From Bradyrhizobium paxllaeri (GTDB lineage Bacteria; Pseudomonadota; Alphaproteobacteria; Rhizobiales; Xanthobacteraceae), in contig NZ_CP042968.1 of assembly GCF_001693515.2 (NCBI RefSeq), forward strand, positions 248,001-312,000: 64,000 bases of DNA. The letters run 5' to 3'. Below the pieces are notes generated by a model. It was not told the origin of the DNA. It did no database searches and saw only the letters and a list, made by a program, of their open reading frames with translations. Position 1 is the first letter of the stretch, and each line of letters begins with the position of its first letter. Shown here piece after piece: positions 19,010-28,279 of this stretch. A program made the position numbers and the translations under genes.

Positions 19010-19480
19010 ATGGCCGACACGGCAGATACTGCGAACGTCATTGTCCGGCCGCCGATCGCATGGGCGCTCGCGGTGCTTGCCGGGTTCGCGCTCAACTGGC
19101 TCATGCCCTTGCCATTCCTGCCGGCCGGGCTACCGGCAGGCTGGCTCGGCGCGATCGTGTTTGCGCTTGCACTGGCGCTGCTCGCATGGGCGATCTCGAC
19201 CATGACCCGGGCCGGCTCGAACGTGCCCACCAACCTGCCGAGCACGACCATCGTTGACACCGGCCCCTACCGCTTCACGCGCAATCCCATCTATCTCGGC
19301 ATGGTGCTGGGGCTCATCGGCCTGGCCCTTGCCTTCAACAGCCTCTGGCTACTGATGACGCTGGTGCCCTTCGCGCTCGTCATCCGCTACGGCGTGATCG
19401 CCCGCGAGGAAGCCTATCTCGAGCGCAAGTTCGGCGACGTCTATCGCCGCTACTGCGCGCGGGTACGACGCTGGCTGTAG
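19010..19480 (+). CDS. Isoprenylcysteine carboxyl methyltransferase-family membrane protein
   Basis: 156 residues with four predicted TM helices. The ICMT/PEMT signature is clear: VDTGPYRFTRNPIYLGM, then REEAYLERKFGDVYRRYC near the C terminus, which forms the SAM-binding part. Bacterial members methylate unknown small or lipid substrates at the inner membrane. It follows the 106-residue hypothetical gene closely. After its stop there is a short GCCGGCC/GGCCGG inverted repeat without a T tract. Confidence 0.9.
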   Translation: MADTADTANVIVRPPIAWALAVLAGFALNWLMPLPFLPAGLPAGWLGAIVFALALALLAWAISTMTRAGSNVPTNLPSTTIVDTGPYRFTRNPIYLGMVLGLIGLALAFNSLWLLMTLVPFALVIRYGVIAREEAYLERKFGDVYRRYCARVRRWL

Positions 19481-19618
19481 GGTTTGCCGGCCAGATACAG
19501 GCCGGGGAACCCGTGCCTCGCCGTTCGCGCTACGCAGAACGGCATGGGCATGGGTCGTCGGAAGGCGTATGATTGTGCGGTCCTTCGCGCCATTGATCAA
19601 CGTCACGTGGAGGTGGCC

Positions 19619-19903
19619 ATGAAATATGTGCTGCTTGGTAATCTGAGCCCGGAGTGGGCAAGCAAGCAATCGGAGCGGATCGGCAAGGCCAAGGCAAAAC
19701 TCGACAAGCTGGGCATCAAGGTCGAGTCGATTCATTACACGCAGGGCTACTACGATTTCGTCGACATCGTCGATGCCCCGAATGAGGGCGCGATGCTCGC
19801 GTTCTCTGTCTGGTACGCGACCCAGGGTCTCGGGCGGATTCAGAGTATGCCGGCCTTCGACGCAAAGACCTTCGAAACCGCAATCAAGGACGCGGCGGGC
19901 TAA
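19619..19903 (+). CDS. GYD domain protein
   Basis: 94 residues of the GYD family (small ferredoxin-like fold), beginning MKYVLLGNLSPEWASKQSER, with the family-naming region HYTQGYYDFVDIVDAPNE and ending FDAKTFETAIKDA. The function is unknown; members are often near metabolic genes in Rhizobiales. The ATG at 19619 has GGAGG five bases upstream. The frame could extend to 19484 but the extra sequence looks non-coding. Confidence 0.88.
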   Translation: MKYVLLGNLSPEWASKQSERIGKAKAKLDKLGIKVESIHYTQGYYDFVDIVDAPNEGAMLAFSVWYATQGLGRIQSMPAFDAKTFETAIKDAAG

Positions 19904-19912
19904 GCGTCGGGG

Positions 19913-20446
<534 letters not shown>

Positions 20447-20624
20447 GCTGCAAAAATCTCCATCCAGCTTCTTCAGAATAGCTTGAGCCGACGGGTAGGC
20501 GGAAGTGAGGGCCGAGGGGGCAGTTCACCAATGCGAGCGCCGCGCGCTATCGAACACCGCGCCCTCTACGAGGACGGCTTCTTCCCACATAGCCTATCAT
20601 AGCAGGCCGTAGTCTCGGTGGAAT

Positions 20625-20701
20625 TGGCGCACCCGACACGATTCGAACGTGTGACCTTTGCCTTCGGAGGGCAACGCTCTATCCAGCTGAGCTACGGGTG
20701 C
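20625..20701 (-). tRNA. tRNA-Arg (anticodon CCG)
   Basis: On the minus strand a 77-nt cloverleaf folds by hand: acceptor GCACCCG/CGGGTGC, D arm GCTC-GAGC, anticodon stem TTGCC/GGCAA with loop CTCCGAA (anticodon CCG, reading CGG), T arm ACACG-TTCGAAT-CGTGT, discriminator G and an encoded CCA. It is intact. A degenerate same-orientation copy of its 3' half lies at 11568-11650. Confidence 0.96.
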
Positions 20702-20866
20702 GTTGGGGCTTCCTTTAGCCGATTGGCCGGGCAGGGGCAACGCCCCATGCCGGGGTTGGTGAGACGAAGGTGGCGGCCGATAACCACGTTCTCGATGCAA
20801 AATTCCGATCCGTTCCCATTATTTGGTGCTAGTCTTGGCGCGTTGAACCATGGATGGGGACGTCCG

Positions 20867-21343
20867 ATGTATAAGAAGGTTCTTCTCGCCTATGACGGCT
20901 CGGTCGAGGGGCGGCGTGCGTTGCGGGAGGGCGCAAAGCTCGCACAACTCTGCCGTTCCGAGGTCTTTTTGCTCGCCGTCGTCGAGGTTTCCTCGATCAT
21001 GACGCCCGAGGCCGGGCTCACGATCCCGATCGAACTGCAGACCGAGGATTACAAGGCCATCCTGAACGAAGGCACCGAGCGGCTGAAGGCGTTGGGATTT
21101 AACCCGACCGCGCGGCTCGAGGTCGGCGATGCCGGACAGAAAATCGCCGAGGTGGCCGAGGAAATCGGCGCGCATCTCGTCGTCGTCGGCCACCGCCCGC
21201 AGGGCGCGCTGGCGCGCTGGTTCGGCTCGATCGGCAGCTATCTGGTCAAGCGCCTGCGCTGCAGCGTGCTGGTGGCCCAGACCGAGATCAGCGACGCCGA
21301 ATTCGAGCAGCTGAAGCCGGCGGAAGCGACGGCCTCGGGATAG
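20867..21343 (+). CDS. Universal stress protein (UspA family)
   Basis: 158 residues, a single Usp domain. It begins MYKKVLLAYDGSVEGRRAL and ends with the ATP-binding motif of the family, VVVGHRPQGALARWFGSIGS followed by YLVKRLRCSVLVAQ (G-x2-G-x9-G-S pattern). It is probably a cytoplasmic ATP-binding stress protein. GGGGACG precedes the ATG at 20867; the frame reaches back into the tRNA region but that part is not coding. The short C-terminal tail (SDAEFEQLKPAEATASG) is extra. Confidence 0.93.
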   Translation: MYKKVLLAYDGSVEGRRALREGAKLAQLCRSEVFLLAVVEVSSIMTPEAGLTIPIELQTEDYKAILNEGTERLKALGFNPTARLEVGDAGQKIAEVAEEIGAHLVVVGHRPQGALARWFGSIGSYLVKRLRCSVLVAQTEISDAEFEQLKPAEATASG

Positions 21344-21350
21344 ACATAGG

Positions 21351-21758
21351 CTAGTTCGTGGGAACGATGATCTTGCCGATCGGCCACAGTGCGATTCCGG
21401 CAAGCTTCAGGTGTGCCCAGGCAAAGGGAATGCCGATGATGGTCACGGCCAGCAACACTGCCGTGATCACATGCCCGAGCGCAAGCCACCATCCCGCCAG
21501 CACCAGCCAGATGATGTTGCCGATCACCCCGAGCGGTCCGGTGCCGATATCCTCCTGCCCGGTATAGGCGTCGCGCGAGACCGCGGTGAAACCGAACGGG
21601 AACAGCGTGTAGGCCGCGATGTTGAATGCGGCCCGCGCCCAGGGAATCCCGATGATCGTGATCGCCATGACGATGGACGCGACCAGCCAGCCGAACGCCA
21701 TCCACGCGCCGCCGAGAACGATCCAGATGATGTTGAGAAGCAACGAGACTGGAGACAT
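21351..21758 (-). CDS. yccF: YccF domain inner-membrane protein
   Basis: 135 residues containing two YccF repeats. The signature N-x-I-W-hydrophobic-G-W occurs as LLNIIWIVLGGAWMAFGW near the start and again as VIGNIIWLVLAGWWLALGH, each followed by a hydrophobic helix with TIIGIP. The function is unknown. I chose the ATG at 21758 because the first YccF repeat begins right after it; the frame reaches back to 21812 but that extension is not family-like. It is convergent with the stress-protein gene, 7 bp apart. Confidence 0.88.
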   Translation of the reverse strand: MSPVSLLLNIIWIVLGGAWMAFGWLVASIVMAITIIGIPWARAAFNIAAYTLFPFGFTAVSRDAYTGQEDIGTGPLGVIGNIIWLVLAGWWLALGHVITAVLLAVTIIGIPFAWAHLKLAGIALWPIGKIIVPTN

Positions 21759-21897
21759 GGCTGAGAACTTATCTTGCCGTGAACGCGATTGGAATCGAAA
21801 ACCGCCCCGCAAGGGAACCCGATTGCCCCAGGCTCATCAGCCGCTAAACTCATCTGCCTAACGACCGAGCAACAAGGATCGACAGGGAGAAACATTC

Positions 21898-22977
21898 ATG
21901 CGTCCACTCGAATTTGGCTGGTATCTGCCCACGCATGGCGACACCACCGCCTATGGCCTGATGGACGCGCAGATTCCGGGCTCGCCCGAACTGTGCGACC
22001 GCGTGGTGCAGGCGGCGGAAAAGGCCGGCTTCGAATATCTCCTGATCCCGGTCGGCTCGACGTGCTGGGAAGCCTGGATCACAGGCGCGTTCATGGCGGC
22101 GCGTTCATCCTCGATCAAGCCGCTGATCGCGGCGCGGCCGGGCTATATCAATCCCGTGCTGCTGGCGAAGATGATCTCGACCTTCGATCAGATGTCGGGC
22201 GGGCGCATCTGCATCAACCTGATCGCCGGCCAGAACGAGAGCGAGGTCGAAGGCGAGGGCGTGCGCTACCCGAAGGAAGCGCGCTATGAGTTGATGGAGG
22301 AGGAAGTCTCGATCCTCAAGGCACTGTGGACCACGCGCGGGCCGGTAAACTTCGAGGGAAAGTTTCACAAATTGTCCGGCGCCCATATCCGGCCGCGGCC
22401 GCAGCAGCAGCCGTTTCCAAAATTCTATCTCGGCGGCGGCTCGCGCCAGGCCTGGGAATTGTCGGCCAAACATTCCGACGTGCATCTGTTCTGGGGCGAC
22501 CTGCCGGAAAAGATCGCCTCGAACATCGCCGAGATCAGGGAGATGGCGCGCGCGCACGACCGCGAAAGCGATATCGGCTTTGGCATGCGGCTGCAGGTGA
22601 TCTGTCGTGAGAACGAGGCGGATGCCTGGGAGGCCGCCGACCAGCTGGTGCGGCACGCGACCGAGCGGCAGAAGCAGGAAATGAAGACGCTGTACAACAA
22701 ATCGGAAGCGAACATGCGTGTGCAGCAGCTCGCCCGCGAGCATGGCGACCTGCTGCTGCCGCATCTGTGGACCGGCATCACAAAGGTCCGTCCCGGCGCC
22801 GGCATTGCCGTCGTCGGCAATCCCGTCCAGTGCGCCGAGACGCTGCAGCAATTCATCGATGCCGGCTGCCACTCGTTCTGCCTGTCCGGATATCTGCATG
22901 ACGAGGAGGCCGAGCGCTTTGGCCGGCTGATCCGTCCCATTGTCGCCGAAAACAATCGTGGCCGGTGGGCGGCGTAA
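21898..22977 (+). CDS. LLM-class flavin-dependent monooxygenase (SsuD-like)
   Basis: 359 residues of the bacterial luciferase/alkanesulfonate monooxygenase superfamily, a cytoplasmic FMNH2-dependent TIM barrel. Visible parts are MRPLEFGWYLPTHGD, AARPGYINPVLLAKMISTFD, the FMN-phosphate region GGRICINLIAGQNESE, and GGGSRQAWELSAKHSDVHLF. The closest functional type is desulfonation of alkanesulfonates, but no ssuEABC genes are adjacent, so the substrate is open. AGGGAGAAA lies upstream of the ATG. It is monocistronic by context. Confidence 0.9.
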   Translation: MRPLEFGWYLPTHGDTTAYGLMDAQIPGSPELCDRVVQAAEKAGFEYLLIPVGSTCWEAWITGAFMAARSSSIKPLIAARPGYINPVLLAKMISTFDQMSGGRICINLIAGQNESEVEGEGVRYPKEARYELMEEEVSILKALWTTRGPVNFEGKFHKLSGAHIRPRPQQQPFPKFYLGGGSRQAWELSAKHSDVHLFWGDLPEKIASNIAEIREMARAHDRESDIGFGMRLQVICRENEADAWEAADQLVRHATERQKQEMKTLYNKSEANMRVQQLAREHGDLLLPHLWTGITKVRPGAGIAVVGNPVQCAETLQQFIDAGCHSFCLSGYLHDEEAERFGRLIRPIVAENNRGRWAA

Positions 22978-23127
22978 ATCAGGGGCGCGGCGGTCATGCT
23001 GCAGTGCATTCGTAAGGCGCCTGGCACGCGACTGCTGTTGCGGTGCGCCAGCTTGCAAGCCTTTATATCACTCGCGGTAGTTTCTGCCCGGCGCTAAAGT
23101 CGGGTCGTTTCAACCGGGTACCGCCAA

Positions 23128-25062
23128 ATGAGTGGATCGAGTTCGGTACTTGCGTGGAGCTCCGCGCTGGAGGAGTTCGCGCTGTTTCGAACGCTCAGTG
23201 CCGAACAGCGGCTGAAGGCTCTCGGCGCCATGGTCCGCCAGGATCTGGTGCGGGGGCAGATGCTGGTCGCGCAAGGCGGGCCGTCGGATTCGCTTTTCCT
23301 GGTGCTGCACGGCGCGCTTGCGGTGCGCAAGACCGGCTATCTCGAGCCGATCGCCGAGCTGCGGGCCGGCGAACTGGTGGGCGAGATCGGCTTCTTCGCC
23401 GATGTCCCGCGCACGGCGGACGTGATCGCGATCCGCGACACCAGCGTGCTGGCATTGACGCGTCCTGCCTACCAGAAGCTGGTCGAGGAAGCGCCCGCCA
23501 TCGTCGAGGCGCTGCTCGCGGCGCTGGCGCGGCGGTTCGCCAGGGAAACTGCGCGCATCGCGCCATTCCGCACCTCGCCGAAGGCGCGAACGGTGGCGCT
23601 GATCGGCGGTGGATTGGAGCCGCTGCCGGGCGCTTTCGAGCGCCGGATGCGCGAGGGGCTCGCCACGATCGATGCCGAGATTGTCGACGCCGACCGTCTG
23701 CAGACGATGTTTCCGGGACGCGCGCTCGATGCGCATGACGTGACCGAGTGGCTCAACAAGCTCGAACACACCGCGCCGCTGGTGGTCTATCTCGGCGGCC
23801 ATGACGCATCGCCCTGGGCGCGCAAGGCGATCCGCCAGGCCGACATGGTCGTGTTCGCCTGCCGCGGCGATGCGCCGGCAGCGCCATTGACTGACATCGA
23901 GGCCTTTGCCTGCGAGGTTCATGCGATTTCGGCCCGGCGCCTCGTGCGCGTTCATGACCGGCGAAGCGGCGAGGTCTCTCGCACCGCGGCCTGGCTTGCC
24001 CGGTTGCCGGCCTTCATGCATCACCACGTCGCGCTCGAAGACCAGGTCGATATCGACAGCCTGGTCCGCTTTCTGTGTGGTCGGGCAATCGGCTTCGTCG
24101 CCGCCGGCGGCGGCAGTTTTGGCACGGCGCATGTCGGGATCTACAAGGCGTTTCGCGAACGCGGCGTGATGTTCGATATCTTTGTCGGCACCAGCGTCGG
24201 CTCCGCCATGGTTGCGGGCTTTGCCAAAAACCTCGAAGCCGAGCATCTCGAGCGCGGCACGCACGAGATCTTCGTCAGGAGCAGAAGTTTTCGGCGGCCG
24301 ACCTGGCCACGCTACGCGCTGCTCGACCACAAGGCCTTCGACCGCGCGCTGGCCCATCAATACGGTCCCGACTGCCGGATCGAGGATTGCTGGCGGCCAT
24401 TCGCTGCCGTCGCCACCAATCTCTCGACGCACAATCTCGAACTGATCCGCTCGGGGCCGGTATGGCAGGCGGTGCGGGCATCGAGTGCGATTCCCGGGCT
24501 GTTGCCGCCGTTCTACACGGCGGAAGGCGCGATGCTGGTCGATGGATGCCTGATCGATAACGTCCCGCTCGCCTCGATGCATCAGCTCAAGAGCGGTCCC
24601 AACCTGGTCGTGCATTTCGGCGAGCCGGCGGCGGAGATGTTCGACGTCGATTATGCCTCGCTGCCGGGACGGCTGGAGCTGATCGCCGCCATGCTGACGC
24701 CGTTCCGCAAGAAGCTGCTGCCCACGGCGCCGAGCGCGGTGAACGTGCTGTGGCGAAGCCTGGTGGCCCATCAGCGCTACGATACGCTACCGGTCGGACC
24801 GTTCGACACGGTGATGCGGCCGCCGTCTCCGGTCGGGATCGACGTGACGGATTTCGATCGCCACACGGAAATCTTCGAGGCCTCCTACCTCTGGGCCAAG
24901 GAGGCGATCGTGGCGCTGGAGGCGGGAGGCAGTTCGGCGATCGCGGCGATACTCGATACCGGCGCGCTGGAGCGGCGTCAGGCGACGGCCGTTGCGGCTT
25001 CCAATCGCGCACCCAGCAATCGCCTGGCTTCGGCCGCGGGCTTGGGTGCGCTGAACAGATAG
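23128..25062 (+). CDS. Patatin-like phospholipase with N-terminal cyclic-nucleotide-binding domain
   Basis: 644 residues with an NTE-like architecture. Residues 10-140 are a CRP-type cNMP-binding domain (LVAQGGPSDSLFLVLHGALA, GELVGEIGFFADVPRTADV). A linker of about 170 residues follows, then a patatin domain at about 318-500. It has the oxyanion loop GGGSFGTAHVGIYKAF (about 326), the nucleophile elbow GTSVGS (Ser about 355) and the DG of the Ser-Asp dyad in LVDGCLIDN (about 471). It probably hydrolyses phospholipid acyl esters under control of a cyclic nucleotide. Its last 85 bp overlap the end of the convergent GGDEF/EAL gene, an unusually long convergent coding overlap. Confidence 0.93.
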   Translation: MSGSSSVLAWSSALEEFALFRTLSAEQRLKALGAMVRQDLVRGQMLVAQGGPSDSLFLVLHGALAVRKTGYLEPIAELRAGELVGEIGFFADVPRTADVIAIRDTSVLALTRPAYQKLVEEAPAIVEALLAALARRFARETARIAPFRTSPKARTVALIGGGLEPLPGAFERRMREGLATIDAEIVDADRLQTMFPGRALDAHDVTEWLNKLEHTAPLVVYLGGHDASPWARKAIRQADMVVFACRGDAPAAPLTDIEAFACEVHAISARRLVRVHDRRSGEVSRTAAWLARLPAFMHHHVALEDQVDIDSLVRFLCGRAIGFVAAGGGSFGTAHVGIYKAFRERGVMFDIFVGTSVGSAMVAGFAKNLEAEHLERGTHEIFVRSRSFRRPTWPRYALLDHKAFDRALAHQYGPDCRIEDCWRPFAAVATNLSTHNLELIRSGPVWQAVRASSAIPGLLPPFYTAEGAMLVDGCLIDNVPLASMHQLKSGPNLVVHFGEPAAEMFDVDYASLPGRLELIAAMLTPFRKKLLPTAPSAVNVLWRSLVAHQRYDTLPVGPFDTVMRPPSPVGIDVTDFDRHTEIFEASYLWAKEAIVALEAGGSSAIAAILDTGALERRQATAVAASNRAPSNRLASAAGLGALNR

Positions 25063-28000
25063 CCCTGCATCTGGGTGCAGCCGAGCTGGCGCAATATCTC
25101 GCGCTGCTGCTCGGTCTCGACGCCTTCCGCCGTCGTGGTCATGTTGCGGGCAGCTGCAATATTCACCACCGCCTGCACGATTGCCGCCGAACCGTCGACC
25201 TCGATATCGCTGACGAAGCAGCGGTCGATCTTGATCTTGTCGAACGGGAACCGCTTCAGATAGCTCAGCGAGGAGAAGCCGGTGCCGAAATCGTCGAGCG
25301 CGATGCGCACGCCGATGGCGCGAAGCTGATGCAGGATCGCGAGCGCGGTCTCGTCGTCATGGATCAGCACCGCCTCGGTGATTTCGATCTCGAGCCGATC
25401 GGGCGCCAGGCCGGAGGCGGCCAGCGCGCCGGTGATCCGCAGCGCCAGCGTCGGCGACTTCAACTGGATCGGCGACACGTTGACGGCGATCCTGACCCGG
25501 GACGGCCAGCCGGCTGCCTCGGTACAGGCGGTCTGGAGCACCCAGTCGCCGAGTTCGTTGATCAGTCCGGTGTCCTCGGCGACCGGAATGAATTCGGCCG
25601 GAGAGACCATGCCGCGTTCGGGATGGCGCCAGCGCAACAGCGCCTCGCAGCCCGTCACCTCATTGCTCCCGAGATCGAGCAGCGGCTGGTAGTAGATTTC
25701 GAAGCCGCCGTCGGCCAATGCCTGCCGCAGATCCTGCTCCATGGTGAGCCGCGCCTTGGCGCGGGCATCCATCGCGGGCTCGAAGAAGCGATGGACGCGC
25801 CGCCCCTCAGCCTTGGCGGCGTACATCGCGAGGTCGGCGTGCTTGATCAGCTGGTCGAGTTCGGTGCCGTCTTCCGGCGCGAGCGCGATGCCGATGCTGG
25901 CGTCGGTCGAAAGCTGATGCCCGAGGCATTGATAGGGCTGGCGGATCGCCTCGTAGACGCTCGCCACGAATTCCTCGACATCGGCGCGGCCGCGGATCGC
26001 TGTCTGGATGACGGCAAACTCGTCGCCGCCCAGGCGGGCAATAAGATCGCCGGGCTTGATGCAATCCTTGAGGCAGGCCGCGACCGCCTTCAGAAGTTCG
26101 TCGCCGACATGGTGTCCGAGCGAGTCGTTGATGCCCTTGAATTCGTCGATGTCGATATAGAGCAGGGCGAATGGTTTGCCGCCGGCGGCGTTGCGCAACT
26201 CGCGCTCGATCTGCTCGCGGAACAGCACCCGGTTCGGAAGATCGGTGAGCGCGTCGTAATGCGCCAGATGCGCGATCTTCTCGTTGGCAAGCTTTCGCTC
26301 GGTGACGTCGTCGACGACGTTGATGATGTAACGCGCCTGACCGGCGGAATTGCGGATGCCGAGCCGTCTGGAGGTGATGTAGCGCGGGCCCAGCCCTTGC
26401 GTTTCCCAGACATGCTCGTCCTTGAACAGGCCGTCAGGGGACTGCAGCGTTTTCTCTTCGTCGGCCGCAATGATCTCGGCGGCGGCCTCTGTAAAGAGGT
26501 CTTCGGCTGTCTTGCCGATGATGAGGTCGCGCGAAACGCCGAACTGGGCTTCCGCCACGCGGTTGACGAGCAAATAGCGTCGGTCGTGCACATCCTTCAC
26601 GGTGATCTGCGAGGGGATGTGGTCGATGATCTGGCTCAGGAAGGCGTAGTTGCGGTCGCGCTCCTGTTCGAGATTGCGCCGCTCGGTGATGTCTTCCATG
26701 GTGGCGACCCAGCCGCCATCCGCGAGCGGCCTGCTGACGGCCAGGAAGGCGCGTCCGTCCCGGCATTGCATGATGCTGTGGGTGACCTGACCGTGCGCGA
26801 CGTTTCGCATGACAAGGGAGCAGAACGCATCGACGTCGCCGTCGAACGATCCATTGTCCTTGCGATGCTGCATCAGGTCGCGAAAGCGGCAGCCCGGCTT
26901 CACGATGTCGGTCGACAGATCGTGCATTTCGACATAGCGCCGGTTAAAGGTGACGAGGCGCGCCGAGGCGTCGAACGTTACCAGGCCCTGGATCATGTTG
27001 TTCAGGGCAGTATCGAGGCGTCCCCGTTCCGCTTCCAGCCGCTGCTGCGCCTCGCGGTTCTGCCGGGTGATCTGCCGGATGATCAGGAACAGGGTCAGGG
27101 CGATCACCGCCGCCGACAGCGTGGCCGCAAGGACCAGAAAACGGGTCTGCTCGCGCCAGTCGGCAAGTGCCGCGGAAACCGTGTTGGTCGCGACCACCAC
27201 GCCTGAGTAATACGAGAGCGGTGCCGCGGATCCCAGCCTGTCCGTCTGGTCGATCGGGCTTTGGACACGCAGCGTCTGCTGGCCGCCCATGTCCCGAACG
27301 CGCTGCAACAGCGGCGCCTTCGCGAAATTCTGGCCGATCTGTTCGTCGACACGCGGATAGCGCCAGCAGGGTGCCGTCGGCATGAAATATCGAGATGGCA
27401 GCGCCGGGGCCGAGGGCGACGGAAGCGAAGAATCTTTCGTAATTCGCGGGGTTGATTCGCCGCGTCATCACGCCAAGGAACGCGCCGTCCTCGCCGCGCA
27501 AGCGATGCGCGATGACCGAGTTCAGTTTTCCGGTAAGATAGCTGCGAACCGACTCGGTGAGAATGGACGGCGATCGCGGGTCGAATTTGAAGCTCCTGAA
27601 ATAGCTGCGCTCGGAAATGTTAAGCGTCGGCGCCGGCAGCGGCCGCGACCAGTTGATCATGTCGCCATTGGAATCGAAGACCGAGATGTCGCCGAGATAC
27701 GACAGGACGCCCGCCTTGGATCGCAGGATCTCGCGCGCTTCGGAGCTCGCGACGCGTTGCCGGAACTCCTTCTCCGAGGCGATGCCGGAAATCTGCAGTC
27801 GGGTGATCACGTCGTCGGCGAGCGTGTCGGAATCCTCGAATTGCTGGTCGAAATGCCGGGCGAGCAGGCGAACGGTGTTCTCCAGTTCGCGTTCGCTGTT
27901 GACAAGCGCACGCTCGCGGAATTCACCGGCCATCATGATGGTGCCGACGAAAATCGCCGCGACCAGTATCCCGCCGCAGAGCGTCAGCCACAGCACCGGG

Positions 28001-28083
28001 CCCCGGATGGTCGCGGCAAGGTGCCGCCCGGTCGCCACGGTTCTGGCCTTCATGCCATGCAGGTGGTGCAACAGCTCGCGCAT
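24978..28083 (-). pseudogene. Sensor GGDEF/EAL c-di-GMP protein, frameshifted
   Basis: About 1035 codons in two frames. The first (28083 down to about 27360) gives TM1 and a periplasmic dCache-like sensor (ISERSYFRSFKFDPRSP, GVMTRRINPANYERFF). It breaks in SIFHADGTLLA; the rest continues from about 27360 in another frame (YPRVDEQIGQNF), through TM2, PAS regions, GGDEF (RLGGDEFAVIQ) and EAL (EALLRWRHPERG, DDFGTGFSSLSYLKRF). The break sits in a GCGC tract and fits loss of 2 bp (GCGCGCTAT expected, GCGCTAT seen). The domains are otherwise well preserved, so this is either a recent mutation or a consensus error. If intact, it would be an inner-membrane enzyme that makes and/or degrades c-di-GMP. 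Confidence 0.85.
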
Positions 28084-28235
28084 TTCGCCCTTCCCCCGGG
28101 AACGTGCATACGATGCGCGGATGTCATAAGCCGTTAGGAAATCCGGTTACTTAAGGCTTAATGCGGCTCTTGCAGCGGCGAACTGCCCTTGGTGGGTCAC
28201 GCGGAGACGCTCGCGGTTGGCCAAATACCGGATCT

Positions 28236-28272
28236 CTCTTCAAGCGCTGTCGTGACGGCGGCGCTTGAAGAG
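28236..28272 (-). terminator. Strong hairpin after the PAS-GGDEF-EAL gene
   Basis: A perfect 12-bp inverted repeat (CTCTTCAAGCGC and GCGCTTGAAGAG) with a 13-nt loop begins 7 bp beyond the end of the minus-strand gene at 28280. There is no T tract, so it may be a stabilising or rho-dependent end structure rather than a classic intrinsic terminator. Confidence 0.5.
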
Positions 28273-28279
28273 GTTCCGA

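Noticed and set aside
20447..20624. An integrase gene beside the intact tRNA-Arg
   Set aside because: The 178-bp space next to the tRNA 3' end holds no integrase-like frame on either strand.
24750..27206. An 818-codon plus-strand frame
   Set aside because: It lies opposite the GGDEF/EAL gene, has no family resemblance and is rich in Asp/Gly/Arg in the way antisense frames of GC-rich genes are.
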